Assembly (NCBI GenBank): GCA_011048485.1
Contig: DSDX01000214.1
Coordinates: 1 to 9,330, forward strand
Source of the DNA: Candidatus Aminicenantota bacterium
GTDB lineage: Bacteria > Acidobacteriota > Aminicenantia > Aminicenantales > Saccharicenantaceae
DNA length: 9,330 nucleotides
Direction: 5' to 3'
A program made the translations under genes and the position numbers. Within the stretch, counting starts at the first letter, position 1. Each line of letters starts with the position of its first letter. The notes beneath the pieces were generated by a model. That model searched no databases, was not told the origin of the DNA, and was given only the letters and a program-made list of their open reading frames with translations. Positions 1 through 6,403 of this stretch are shown here, piece after piece.

Positions 1-192
1 GACCTCGACCGTCGGCAGCTCCCCCGTGGAGAGCAGCGGCAGGACGATGGCCGTGATGATGAGGATGCCGTGGAGGATCAGCGCGATGGGAAGGATGAGG
101 ACTTTCCGGGCCGTGCCCTTTTCGCCCACGAAAAAGGAGTCCTTAAAGAACGCGGGCACGGACGCGTCTTTGGGCTTTTTTGCTTCCGCCAT
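1..192 (-). CDS. TonB-like energy transducer, N-terminal part only (runs off left edge)
   Basis: Only the first 64 codons are in the window. The product has a short basic, soluble N-terminus (residues 1-30, MAEAKKPKDASVPAFF...), one hydrophobic segment of about 22 residues (31-54, containing LILPIALILHGILIITAIVL), and then a proline-containing stretch (LLSTGELPTVEV) where the cut falls. A single N-terminal anchor followed by a proline-bearing periplasmic linker is the layout of TonB-family proteins, which pass proton-motive energy from the inner membrane to outer-membrane transporters. The diagnostic C-terminal TonB domain lies outside the window, so the family call is an inference from layout. 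The ATG at 192 is preceded by a good Shine-Dalgarno (GAGG at 201-204, 8 nt spacing) and by its own promoter. It lies downstream of secF on the same strand but is probably transcribed separately. An unrelated membrane-anchored protein is the main alternative. Confidence 0.6.
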   Translation of the reverse strand, partial: MAEAKKPKDASVPAFFKDSFFVGEKGTARKVLILPIALILHGILIITAIVLPLLSTGELPTVEV

Positions 193-237
193 GATGCTTA
201 CCTCATGTCCGAAAGATTACAGAAACTCACAAGCGCC

Positions 238-266
238 AGTATAAAGTAAAAAAACCCTTTTGACAA
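238..266 (-). promoter_or_regulatory. Sigma70-type promoter for the TonB-like gene
   Basis: On the minus strand a TTGTCA -35 box (261-266) is separated by exactly 17 bases from a TATACT -10 box (238-243); each box matches the consensus at 5 of 6 positions. The predicted transcription start near 231 gives a leader of about 40 nt that contains the ribosome binding site at 201-204. It sits in the only AT-rich patch between secF and the next gene, so the TonB-like gene need not depend on the sec operon. Assignment is by consensus only. Confidence 0.65.
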
Positions 267-273
267 GGAAAAT

Positions 274-1434
274 TTATCGCCTCCCGCCTTTTTTCGGCTT
301 GAACCATCTTTGCCAGAAGAGGACGACCGGGCAGGACAGGTAGATGGTCGAATAGACGCCCTCGAGCGTGCCGACGAGCATGAGGAAGGCGAAGTCGTTG
401 ATGACCTCGCCGCCGAACAGGAACAGGGCCCCGACGGTCAGGAAAACCGTGCCCGAGGTGATGATCGTCCGGCTCAGGGTCTGGTTGAGGCTGATGTTCA
501 TGACGTCTTCGAGGGCCTTGCCGCGCATGGTCTTCAGGTTCTCCCGGACCCGGTCGAAGATGACGATGGTGTCGTTGGTCGAAAAGCCGACGATGGTCAA
601 GACGCCCGCGATGATCGGCAGGTTGATCTCCCGGTTCGTGAACGAGAAGACGCTCATCGTGATCAGGACGTCCTGGGCCAGCGTGAAGATAGCCGCGACC
701 CCGTACTCGAGCTTGAAGCGCAGGGCGATGTAGACGAGCATGCCCAGGAGCGACCAGACGGTCGCCTGGACCGCCTTGCGCCTGAGGTCGGCCCCGACCT
801 GGGGGCCGACGGTCTCGCGGCTCAGGACGGTCATCTTGCCGAGGTAGGTCTTCTCCTGGAGGAAGGACCGGGTCTCGGGCTTGAGACCCAGGCCGTCCAG
901 GTCCTCGAACCCGGTGACGATGCCGCTCAGGTTGCGGTAGGCGATGATGGCGGCGGCCGCCTCGGGCCCGGAACCGGGGAAGGCGTTCTCGAGGAGCGAG
1001 GTGAGGGACCGTTCGTCGATGGTGTTGAGGTCGACGAGCCCGCGGGCCCGCTCCGCGGCTCCGTCGTCGCCGCGGATGGCGTCGATGATCCTATCGGCCA
1101 GGGCTTCGTGGGCCTCGAGCTGCTCCTCCTCGCTGGCCTGGTCGCCGGCCGACTGGAGGGCCCGGATCTGGAACTCCCGGCCCGTCGTCCCGCTCTTCTG
1201 CACTTGGCTCTTGCCCAGGCCGACCATCTCGAGCAGGTCCCTGATCTCGCCCTCGGTCGAGGGGCTCTTGAGCATGATCCGGAGCAGGGTCCCTTCCCCG
1301 AAATCGACGCCGAGCTTGAGGCCCTTGAAGGCCGTGATGTTGAGGACGCCAGCCAGGATGATGGCCAAGGTGATGGCCAGGGCGATGTACTTGTACTTGA
1401 GGAACTTGATGTTGGGGGTCTTGAAGAGTTCCAT
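274..1434 (-). CDS. secF: Protein translocase subunit SecF, with an extra periplasmic module
   Basis: SecF is the six-helix partner of SecD in the inner membrane. Together they use the proton gradient to pull and release proteins emerging from SecYEG on the periplasmic side. The product is 386 aa, against about 300 for typical SecF. TM1 is at about 16-36, followed by the GVDF motif (42-45) that opens the periplasmic domain. The domain ends at VGPQVGADLRRK (209-220). TM2-TM6 lie at about 222-372 and contain the family signatures FSTNDTIVIFDRVREN (284-299) and NQTLSRTIITS (317-327). The extra length lies in the periplasmic domain: residues 132-200 resemble a ComEA/GspK-type helix-hairpin-helix (separate entry). 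The motif usually read as DFTGG is DFGEG here (44-48), so one conserved glycine is glutamate. The ATG lies 1 nt after the secD stop, which indicates translational coupling. Identification as SecF is firm; the role of the insert is unknown. Confidence 0.97.
   Translation of the reverse strand: MELFKTPNIKFLKYKYIALAITLAIILAGVLNITAFKGLKLGVDFGEGTLLRIMLKSPSTEGEIRDLLEMVGLGKSQVQKSGTTGREFQIRALQSAGDQASEEEQLEAHEALADRIIDAIRGDDGAAERARGLVDLNTIDERSLTSLLENAFPGSGPEAAAAIIAYRNLSGIVTGFEDLDGLGLKPETRSFLQEKTYLGKMTVLSRETVGPQVGADLRRKAVQATVWSLLGMLVYIALRFKLEYGVAAIFTLAQDVLITMSVFSFTNREINLPIIAGVLTIVGFSTNDTIVIFDRVRENLKTMRGKALEDVMNISLNQTLSRTIITSGTVFLTVGALFLFGGEVINDFAFLMLVGTLEGVYSTIYLSCPVVLFWQRWFKPKKGGRR
835..1041 (-). other. 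Helix-hairpin-helix-like insert in the SecF periplasmic domain
   Basis: These bases encode SecF residues 132-200. The segment starts GLVDLNTIDERSLTSLL, then AFPGSGPEAAAAIIAYR, a short loop with FEDLDGLGLKPE, and ends FLQEKTYLG. The order NT-x-L, GxGP-A-AIIAYR, EDL-GLG and a final helix is the pattern of ComEA and of the SAM-like/HhH domains in type II secretion GspK. It lies between the helical part of the normal SecF domain and its last strand (before VGPQVG), so it should sit in the periplasm and could bind a substrate or partner rather than DNA. The similarity was recognised by eye and no alignment was computed. Confidence 0.6.
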
Positions 1435-1435
1435 G

Positions 1436-2980
1436 TCAGATGCTCAGTTTCTTGGCGGATTTCTTGACCAGAAGGTCGAAGAGGAGGTGGGAAATGAACA
1501 CGGCCGTGAACAGGTTCGCGGCCAGGCTGATCGTCAGGGTCACGGCGTAGCCCCGGATGGGGCCGGTGCCGAACTGGAAGAGGAAGATGGCCGCGATGAT
1601 GGTCGTCAGGTTGGAGTCGAAGATGGCCGTGAAGGCCCGGGAAAAGCCCTGGGAGATGGAACTCATGATGCCCTTGCCCAGGGCGACCTCCTCCTTGATG
1701 CGCTCGAAGATCAGGACGTTGGCGTCGACGGACATGCCGATGGCCAGGATGATGCCCGCGATGCCGGGCAGCGTCAGGGCGGCCTTGAAGTAGGCCAGGG
1801 CGCCGAAGAGGATGACGACGTTGAGGACGAGCGCGACGACAGCGTTGAGCCCGGACAGCCTGTAGAAAAAGACCATGAAGGTCATGACGGCGACGATGGC
1901 CACGAGACCGGCCAAGAAACCTTGGCGGACGGAGTCGGAGCCCAGGGCCGGGCCGATCGTCCGTTCCTCCAGGTACTTGATCCCGGCCGGGAGCGCGCCA
2001 GCCTTGAGGACGACGACGAGGTCCTCGGCGTCCTCGGGCGTGAACTGGCCGCGGATAATGCCCCCTTGGGCCCGGGAGATACGGTCCTCGACGACCGGGG
2101 CCGATTGGACCTTGTCGTCCAGGATGATGGCGATCTGCTTGCCGATGTTCGCGCCCGTGACCTGCTCGAACCGGGCCCCGCCGTCGGCGTTGAGGGTGAA
2201 GGACACGGCCGGCTTGTTCCACTCGTCGGTCGTCCGGCGGATGGTCCTCAGGTCCCGGCCGGTGACCACGGCGACCTTGTCGATGAGATAGAAGCCGCCT
2301 TGGCCCCGCTTGGGGTCTCCTTTGAGGACCTCGGCGTCTTCGGGGACCTGGCCGCCGTAGGGCTCGAGGAGAGTCGCCTCGTCGGGGACCGGGCCGGCCT
2401 TGACCAGCTTCCATTCGAGAACGGCCGTGACCTTGATGAGCTCCTTGACCCGGTCGGGGTCGTCGACGCCGGGCAGCTCGACGACGATCTGGTCATCGCC
2501 CTGTCTCTGGACGACTGGCTCGGCGACTCCGTAGGTGTCGATCCGGTTGGCGATCGTCTCCTTGGCCTGGACGACGGCCTGGTCGCGGAGGAACTGGGCG
2601 ACGAGCGGCTTGAGGGACAGGTGGGCCCGGCCGGCCGAGGACGTGTAGTTCCAGTCGCGGAGATATTCGTCGAAGAGATCCCGGGTCTTGCTTTCCTGGT
2701 CGGCCAGGGTGCCCTGGACGGCGATCTGTCCCAGGCCTTCCTTGAGGACCTTTTCGAACGTGATGCTGTTCTTCTTGAGAAGCTCCTCGAGCCGGGCGAT
2801 CTCCTGGTCCGTCTCGATATCGAGCGAGTCGTCGGTGACGACCTGGAGGACGAGATGGATGCCGCCCTTGAGGTCGAGGCCTCTCTTGATCTTGGTGTCA
2901 TCGTAGGGGTAGGCCAGGAAGATCGCCAGCCCGATGACGGCCAAGGCCAGGACGACCTTCCATTGGAGGTTCTTTTTCAT
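1436..2980 (-). CDS. secD: Protein translocase subunit SecD
   Basis: SecD is the larger partner of SecF. Its periplasmic domain is thought to grip translocating chains and to move with proton flow through the SecDF membrane part. The 514-aa product has TM1 at about 7-25 and the signature RGLDLKGGIHLVL (33-45). A large periplasmic region follows, with RIDTYGVAEPVVQRQGDDQIVVELPG (146-171) and the KVQSAPVV segment (290-297). Five more TM helices (about 351-505) contain GMSVDANVLIFERIKEE (415-431) and DSNLTTIIA...GTGPIRGYAVTL (455-482). Length and motif order are normal, and D419 in the VDAN motif, the family's proton-relay aspartate, is present. The ATG at 2980 has an AAGG-type ribosome binding site 4-5 nt upstream. 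It follows yajC after a 64-base GC-rich spacer with no visible promoter and is coupled to secF. Confidence 0.98.
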   Translation of the reverse strand: MKKNLQWKVVLALAVIGLAIFLAYPYDDTKIKRGLDLKGGIHLVLQVVTDDSLDIETDQEIARLEELLKKNSITFEKVLKEGLGQIAVQGTLADQESKTRDLFDEYLRDWNYTSSAGRAHLSLKPLVAQFLRDQAVVQAKETIANRIDTYGVAEPVVQRQGDDQIVVELPGVDDPDRVKELIKVTAVLEWKLVKAGPVPDEATLLEPYGGQVPEDAEVLKGDPKRGQGGFYLIDKVAVVTGRDLRTIRRTTDEWNKPAVSFTLNADGGARFEQVTGANIGKQIAIILDDKVQSAPVVEDRISRAQGGIIRGQFTPEDAEDLVVVLKAGALPAGIKYLEERTIGPALGSDSVRQGFLAGLVAIVAVMTFMVFFYRLSGLNAVVALVLNVVILFGALAYFKAALTLPGIAGIILAIGMSVDANVLIFERIKEEVALGKGIMSSISQGFSRAFTAIFDSNLTTIIAAIFLFQFGTGPIRGYAVTLTISLAANLFTAVFISHLLFDLLVKKSAKKLSI

Positions 2981-3019
2981 GTGACCTTCACTCTCGCGGG
3001 GGATTCGGGGCGGGGGAGG

Positions 3020-3033
3020 GGAGGTCGCCCTCC
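3020..3033 (-). other. Small GNRA-type hairpin in the yajC-secD spacer
   Basis: In the 64-base spacer, the minus-strand RNA reads GGAGG-GCGA-CCTCC: a perfect 5-bp stem closed by a GCGA (GNRA) tetraloop, about 40 nt before the secD start. No T-run follows, so it is not an intrinsic terminator. It could stabilise the mRNA or modulate secD translation, but the spacer is very GC-rich and a stem this short can arise by chance. Confidence 0.3.
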
Positions 3034-3044
3034 GGCCCCGGCTC

Positions 3045-3386
3045 TCATTCGCCTTCGAGCCTGTCGGTGGCGCCGCGGATGACGCCGACGGCGCTCTTAG
3101 TGATCTTGATGTTGGTGTTGGAGGCGATCTTGAGCTCGATGAGGTCCTTGTGGACGCCCATGACCGTGCCGAAGATGCCGGCCGTGGTGATGACCCGGTC
3201 GCCGGACTTGAGATTCTCCACGAGCTCCATATGCTTCTTCTGCTTCTTCCTCTGGGGCATGATGATGAGGAGATAGAAGATGACGAAGACCAGGACGAAG
3301 GGCAGGAGGGCCCCCAGCATGTTGGGCCGGGCCCCCGGGGCCGCTCCGGCCTGGCGGGCCAACGCTGCGACTGTTGCGAAGATCAT
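3045..3386 (-). CDS. yajC: Sec translocon accessory protein YajC
   Basis: YajC is a small single-pass inner-membrane protein that associates with SecDF and SecYEG. The 113-aa product has one hydrophobic segment at about 24-44 (MLGALLPFVLVFVIFYLLII). The family hallmark MPQRKKQKKH (43-52) follows, then ENLKSGDRVITTAGIFGTV (57-75), which begins the conserved cytoplasmic small-barrel domain. The N-terminus carries about 20 extra residues ahead of the helix, as is common in the family. The ATG at 3386 overlaps the tgt stop as ATGA. Its ribosome binding site (AGGAAG, 7 nt upstream) lies inside the last codons of tgt, so the two genes are probably translationally coupled. Position between tgt and secD is the standard one for this gene. 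Confidence 0.96.
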   Translation of the reverse strand: MIFATVAALARQAGAAPGARPNMLGALLPFVLVFVIFYLLIIMPQRKKQKKHMELVENLKSGDRVITTAGIFGTVMGVHKDLIELKIASNTNIKITKSAVGVIRGATDRLEGE

Positions 3387-4510
3387 GTCGTTTCTTCCTT
3401 TTGACGGGCGTTAGAAATCAGGCCTTTCCTGAAGGCGCCGAACGAGTTGGATTGGATAGAATGGCGCATTTTCCGGAAGATGTCAAGATAGAAATGCAGG
3501 TTGTGAATAGTGTTCAGGATGGCCGAGGCGATCTCGCCCCGCTCGAAGAGGTGGCGGAGATAGGCGCGGCTGAAATGGCGGCAGGTGTAGCAGCCGCAGG
3601 CCTCGTCGAGGGGGCGGGCGTCCCGGGCGTACTTGGCGTTCTTGATGGCCAGCCGGCCCCGGCTCGTGAACAGGGTGCCGTTGCGGGCGTTGCGGGTCGG
3701 CAGGACGCAGTCGAAGAAGTCGACGCCGCGGGCCACGGCCTCGACGACGTCCTCGACGTAGCCCATGCCCATGAGGTAGCGGGGCCGGTCGGCCGGGAGC
3801 AGGGCGTGGCCGAGCTCGAGGGTCTCGAAGAGGCGGGTCTTGGGCTCGCCCAGGCCGAGCCCGCCGTAGGCGTATCCGGCGAAGTCCAGCTCCAGGAGGC
3901 CCTCGATCGAGCGGGTCCTCTGGCCGGCGTGGACACCGCCCTGGCTGATGCCCCAGAGTTGCTGGCGGGTCTCGTGTTCGGCGAACCGGGCCTTGGAGCG
4001 GCGGGCCCAGAGGCCGGTCAGGCGCACCGATTCGCGCAGGGACTCGTCGGAATAGGGGTAGGAGGGGAAGTGGTCCAGGCACATGAGGATGTCGGCGCCG
4101 AGGCGGAGCTGGATGTCGACCGCGTCCTCGGGCCGGAGGAAGACCTTGGCCCCGTCGAGGTGGGAGGCGAAACGGACCCCCTCGTCGGTCAGGCGGACGA
4201 GCGGGGAAAGGCTGTAGATCTGGAACCCGCCGCTGTCGGTCAGGATGGGCCGGGGCCAGGCCATGAACCCGTGGAGATCCCCCATGGCCTCGACGGTCTC
4301 GACCCCCGGCCTGAGGAACATGTGATAGGAATTGACCAACAGGATCTCGGCCCCGAGGCTTTCGACCTGGGCCCGGGTCAGGCCCTTGACCGTGCCCTGG
4401 CTGGCCACGGGCATGAAAGCCGGGGTCGCCACGGCGCCGCGGGGCGTCTCGAGGACGCCGGTCCGAGCCGCCGAGGCGGGGTCGTGGGCAATCGTGCTGA
4501 AGGCGGACAT
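3383..4510 (-). CDS. tgt: tRNA-guanine transglycosylase (queuine tRNA-ribosyltransferase)
   Basis: Tgt exchanges guanine at position 34 of GUN-anticodon tRNAs for the queuosine precursor preQ1 by a double-displacement reaction. Numbered from the ATG at 4510 (375 aa, normal length), the general acid/base aspartate opens DSGGFQ (D92), and the nucleophile is D267 in FFDCVLPTRNARNG. The pocket glutamine Q190 is in GISQGGV, and GG 216-217 is in YGGLGLGEP. The zinc site is C305-x-C307-x2-C310-x25-H336. All catalytic and zinc residues are present at the spacing of the Zymomonas mobilis enzyme. Two pocket positions differ: F148 where Z. mobilis has Cys158, and L220 where it has Val233. A GTG directly upstream (4513) could also start the protein. 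Either way the start overlaps the preceding ychF stop (GTGATG). No preQ1 riboswitch or separate promoter is visible, so expression should depend on the ychF promoter. Confidence 0.96.
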   Translation of the reverse strand: MSAFSTIAHDPASAARTGVLETPRGAVATPAFMPVASQGTVKGLTRAQVESLGAEILLVNSYHMFLRPGVETVEAMGDLHGFMAWPRPILTDSGGFQIYSLSPLVRLTDEGVRFASHLDGAKVFLRPEDAVDIQLRLGADILMCLDHFPSYPYSDESLRESVRLTGLWARRSKARFAEHETRQQLWGISQGGVHAGQRTRSIEGLLELDFAGYAYGGLGLGEPKTRLFETLELGHALLPADRPRYLMGMGYVEDVVEAVARGVDFFDCVLPTRNARNGTLFTSRGRLAIKNAKYARDARPLDEACGCYTCRHFSRAYLRHLFERGEIASAILNTIHNLHFYLDIFRKMRHSIQSNSFGAFRKGLISNARQKEETT

Positions 4511-5586
4511 CACGCGGCGAACCGGAAATAGACGACGTCCCCATCCTGCACGCCGTAGTCCTTGCCTTCGAGGCGGATGGCCCCGGCCTCCTTGGCCCGC
4601 TGGAGCGTGCCGTGGCGGAGGAGCTCGTCGGAGGCGATGACCTCGGCCCTGATGAAGCCCTTGGCGATGTCGGAGTGGATGGCCGCGGCGGCCTCGGCGG
4701 CCGTCGCCCCCTTTTTCACCGTCCAGGCCCGGACCTCGTCCTTGCCGACGGTGAAAAAGACGACGCGGTCGAGGAACGAGGCTGCCCGCCCGGTGAAGAT
4801 CGGCGCGCTCATCTCGGCCAGGCCGTACTCGGCCATGAAGGCCGGACGTTCGGACGGGTCGAGATCGGCCAGATCGGCTTCGATACGGCCGCAGAAGGCC
4901 ATAACGTCCCGGGTCGCGGCGCCGAGGCCCGGGAAAAGCGCCTCGGGCCGCCGGATCGAGGCCAGATCCCTCTCATCGATGTTAATGACGTGCACGAGGG
5001 GCTTGAGCGTGAGAAAGGCGAAGCTGCGGACGAGCTTCTCTTCGGCCGGGGTGATGGGGACCGCCCGCAGGCCCTGGCTCGATTCGAGGACCGGGCGCAG
5101 GCGCCTCAGCAGGTCCCGCTCCTTCTCGCCCTCATGGTCCTGCGCCTTCTTGAGGTCCTTCTCGAGGCGCTCCAGCCGGGCCTCGGCGAGAACGAGATCG
5201 GCCAGGATGAGCTCGTCCTCCATGCCCCGGATGTCCGCGACCGGGTCCACGCGGCCCTTGGGATGGGGGATGTCCGCGCCGGCGAAGGCGCGCGCGACGT
5301 GGACGAGCCCGTCGGCCTTCCGCAGATGGCCGAGGCAAAGGCTGGTCTTGACCTCGCCGAAGGAGATGCCCGCGAGATCGGTCAGGTCGAGGGCAACGGC
5401 GACTTTCCTCTTGTCGGGGTAGGCCGCGGCGATGCGATCCAGCCGCGGGTCGGACAGCGGCAGTGTCCGCACGTTCGGCTCCCTCTTGCCGTCGTCGTAG
5501 GCCTGGACCTCGACATGGGCCCCGGCCAAGAGGTTGAACAGGGTCGTCTTGCCTGTCTTGGGGTAGCCGAACAGGGTGACATTCAC
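4510..5586 (-). CDS. Divergent YchF/OLA1-family P-loop NTPase with TGS domain
   Basis: YchF/OLA1 proteins are TRAFAC-class NTPases that usually prefer ATP and are linked to ribosomes and stress responses. The 358-aa product opens directly on strand 1 with the P-loop GYPKTGKTT (7-15). G3 is DLAG (70-73). A coiled-coil-like helical hairpin (about 125-170) follows, then the family's NxxE-type G4 motif NIDE (202-205). The C-terminal TGS-like domain is textbook: FFTVGKDEVRAWTVKKG (277-293), KGFIRAEVI (309-317) and RLEGKDYGVQDGDVVYFRF (338-356). It departs from standard YchF in two places. The P-loop normally reads GLPNVGKST, and the segment after DLAG lacks the conserved KGASKGEGLGN-like stretch, having ISFGEVKTS instead. 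It may be a paralogous subfamily, so I do not give it the symbol ychF. The GTG start has no Shine-Dalgarno and lies 6 nt from the -10 box, implying a leaderless mRNA. It is the first gene of the run into tgt-yajC-secDF. Confidence 0.88.
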   Translation of the reverse strand: MNVTLFGYPKTGKTTLFNLLAGAHVEVQAYDDGKREPNVRTLPLSDPRLDRIAAAYPDKRKVAVALDLTDLAGISFGEVKTSLCLGHLRKADGLVHVARAFAGADIPHPKGRVDPVADIRGMEDELILADLVLAEARLERLEKDLKKAQDHEGEKERDLLRRLRPVLESSQGLRAVPITPAEEKLVRSFAFLTLKPLVHVINIDERDLASIRRPEALFPGLGAATRDVMAFCGRIEADLADLDPSERPAFMAEYGLAEMSAPIFTGRAASFLDRVVFFTVGKDEVRAWTVKKGATAAEAAAAIHSDIAKGFIRAEVIASDELLRHGTLQRAKEAGAIRLEGKDYGVQDGDVVYFRFAA

Positions 5587-5592
5587 GGGTCT

Positions 5593-5621
5593 AGTAAAGC
5601 CCGATTGTCCGAGGGTGTCAA
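5593..5621 (-). promoter_or_regulatory. Sigma70-type promoter of the ychF-tgt-yajC-secDF run
   Basis: The minus strand carries a perfect TTGACA -35 box (5616-5621), a 17-base spacer, and TTTACT (5593-5598, 4 of 6 consensus) as -10. Only six bases separate the -10 box from the GTG at 5586, so the natural start site falls on the G of the start codon. That agrees with the lack of any Shine-Dalgarno there. No other promoter of this quality was seen upstream of tgt, yajC, secD or secF. Confidence 0.65.
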
Positions 5622-5642
5622 GGAACGGGCCCGGAAACCATC

Positions 5643-5671
5643 TTGCCGCGGCGGGCGTTTTCCTTTATAGT
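5643..5671 (+). promoter_or_regulatory. Sigma70-type promoter of lepB
   Basis: A TTGCCG -35 box (5643-5648) is followed after exactly 17 bases by a TATAGT -10 box (5666-5671, 5 of 6 consensus). The lepB ATG begins 9 nt beyond the -10 box. The intervening bases at normal start distance are pyrimidines, so the A of the ATG (5680) is the best predicted +1. This promoter is back-to-back with the one for the ychF-like gene; the two -35 boxes are 21 bases apart. Confidence 0.6.
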
Positions 5672-5679
5672 AGCTTCTC

Positions 5680-6402
5680 ATGAACGCGACAGTTATGGAC
5701 AAGCGCGAGGACAGGAAGAAGAAGGACAAGAGCCTGTTCCGGGAGTACTTCGAGCTCATCGCCGAGACGGCCGTCTTTGTCTTCTTCGTCATGACCTTCG
5801 TCGTCCAGGCTTTTCAGATCCCAACCGGCTCTATGGAGCCGACCCTCCTCGTCGGCGACTTCCTGCTCGTCAACAAGCTCGCCTACACCAGGCCCGTCCT
5901 GCCGCTCGAGGGCGCGATCCTGCCCCGCAAGCCGATCGAGCGGGGCAACATCGTCGTCTTCAAGTACCCGAAAGACCTGACCAAGGACTTCGTCAAACGG
6001 GTCATCGCCCTCGAGGGCCAGACGGTCGAGGTCAAGGAGAAGCAGGTCTTCGTCGACGGCCGGCCTCTCGAAGAGCCCTACAAGGTCCACATCGACGCCC
6101 ATGTCAACACCAAGAACGATTTCTATAACTACGACGATGTCATCCGCGACAATTACGGCCCCGTGACCGTCCCGCCGGGGCAGCTGTTCGTCATGGGCGA
6201 CAACCGGGACAACAGCATGGACAGCCGCTATTGGGGCTTCGTGCCGGTCGACTCGATCAAGGGCAAGCCGTGGGTCATCTATTTCTCTTACAAGGCCGAG
6301 CGGGACGCCTGGCAGAAGACGGGTTTCCGCGACCGGCTCAAGAAGCTGGTCAGCTTCATCCCCAAGGCCCGCTGGAGCCGCATGCTCCGAATCATCAATT
6401 GA
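5680..6402 (+). CDS. lepB: Signal peptidase I
   Basis: Type I signal peptidase cleaves signal peptides from proteins exported by Sec (or Tat) at the outer face of the inner membrane. The 240-aa product has a highly charged N-terminus (1-25), a single membrane anchor at about 26-44, and the catalytic serine S51 in PTGSMEPTLLVGD. The general-base lysine is K106 in KDFVKRVIALEGQ, and the conserved box E is GDNRDNSMDSRYWG (173-186). One anchor and about 240 residues match the short bacterial form. All catalytic residues are present. No Shine-Dalgarno precedes the ATG at 5680, and the promoter puts transcription start at the ATG itself. An in-frame ATG at 5695 is an alternative start but also lacks a binding site. 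It is transcribed divergently from the operon carrying YajC-SecDF, which feeds it substrates. A structured repeat begins 1 nt after its stop codon. Confidence 0.97.
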   Translation: MNATVMDKREDRKKKDKSLFREYFELIAETAVFVFFVMTFVVQAFQIPTGSMEPTLLVGDFLLVNKLAYTRPVLPLEGAILPRKPIERGNIVVFKYPKDLTKDFVKRVIALEGQTVEVKEKQVFVDGRPLEEPYKVHIDAHVNTKNDFYNYDDVIRDNYGPVTVPPGQLFVMGDNRDNSMDSRYWGFVPVDSIKGKPWVIYFSYKAERDAWQKTGFRDRLKKLVSFIPKARWSRMLRIIN

Positions 6403-6403
6403 G

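Noticed and set aside
247..273. Possible intrinsic terminator after secF (CCTT-gtcaa-AAGG followed by a T-run on the minus strand)
   Set aside because: The stem is only 4 bp and A/T-rich, and the same bases form the -35 region of the TonB-like gene's promoter; too weak to call.
310..3082. Long open frames on the plus strand opposite secF and secD
   Set aside because: Their products are low-complexity D/E/G/R-rich mirrors of conserved genes, as expected in high-GC DNA; secD and secF motifs are unambiguous on the minus strand.
4500..4620. preQ1 riboswitch or other control element ahead of tgt
   Set aside because: The upstream bases are coding sequence of the overlapping ychF-like gene and show no preQ1 aptamer-like pseudoknot.
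3374..5670. Long plus-strand open frames opposite tgt and the ychF-like gene
   Set aside because: Same mirror-frame effect; they lack any recognisable domain, while the minus-strand frames carry complete catalytic motifs.
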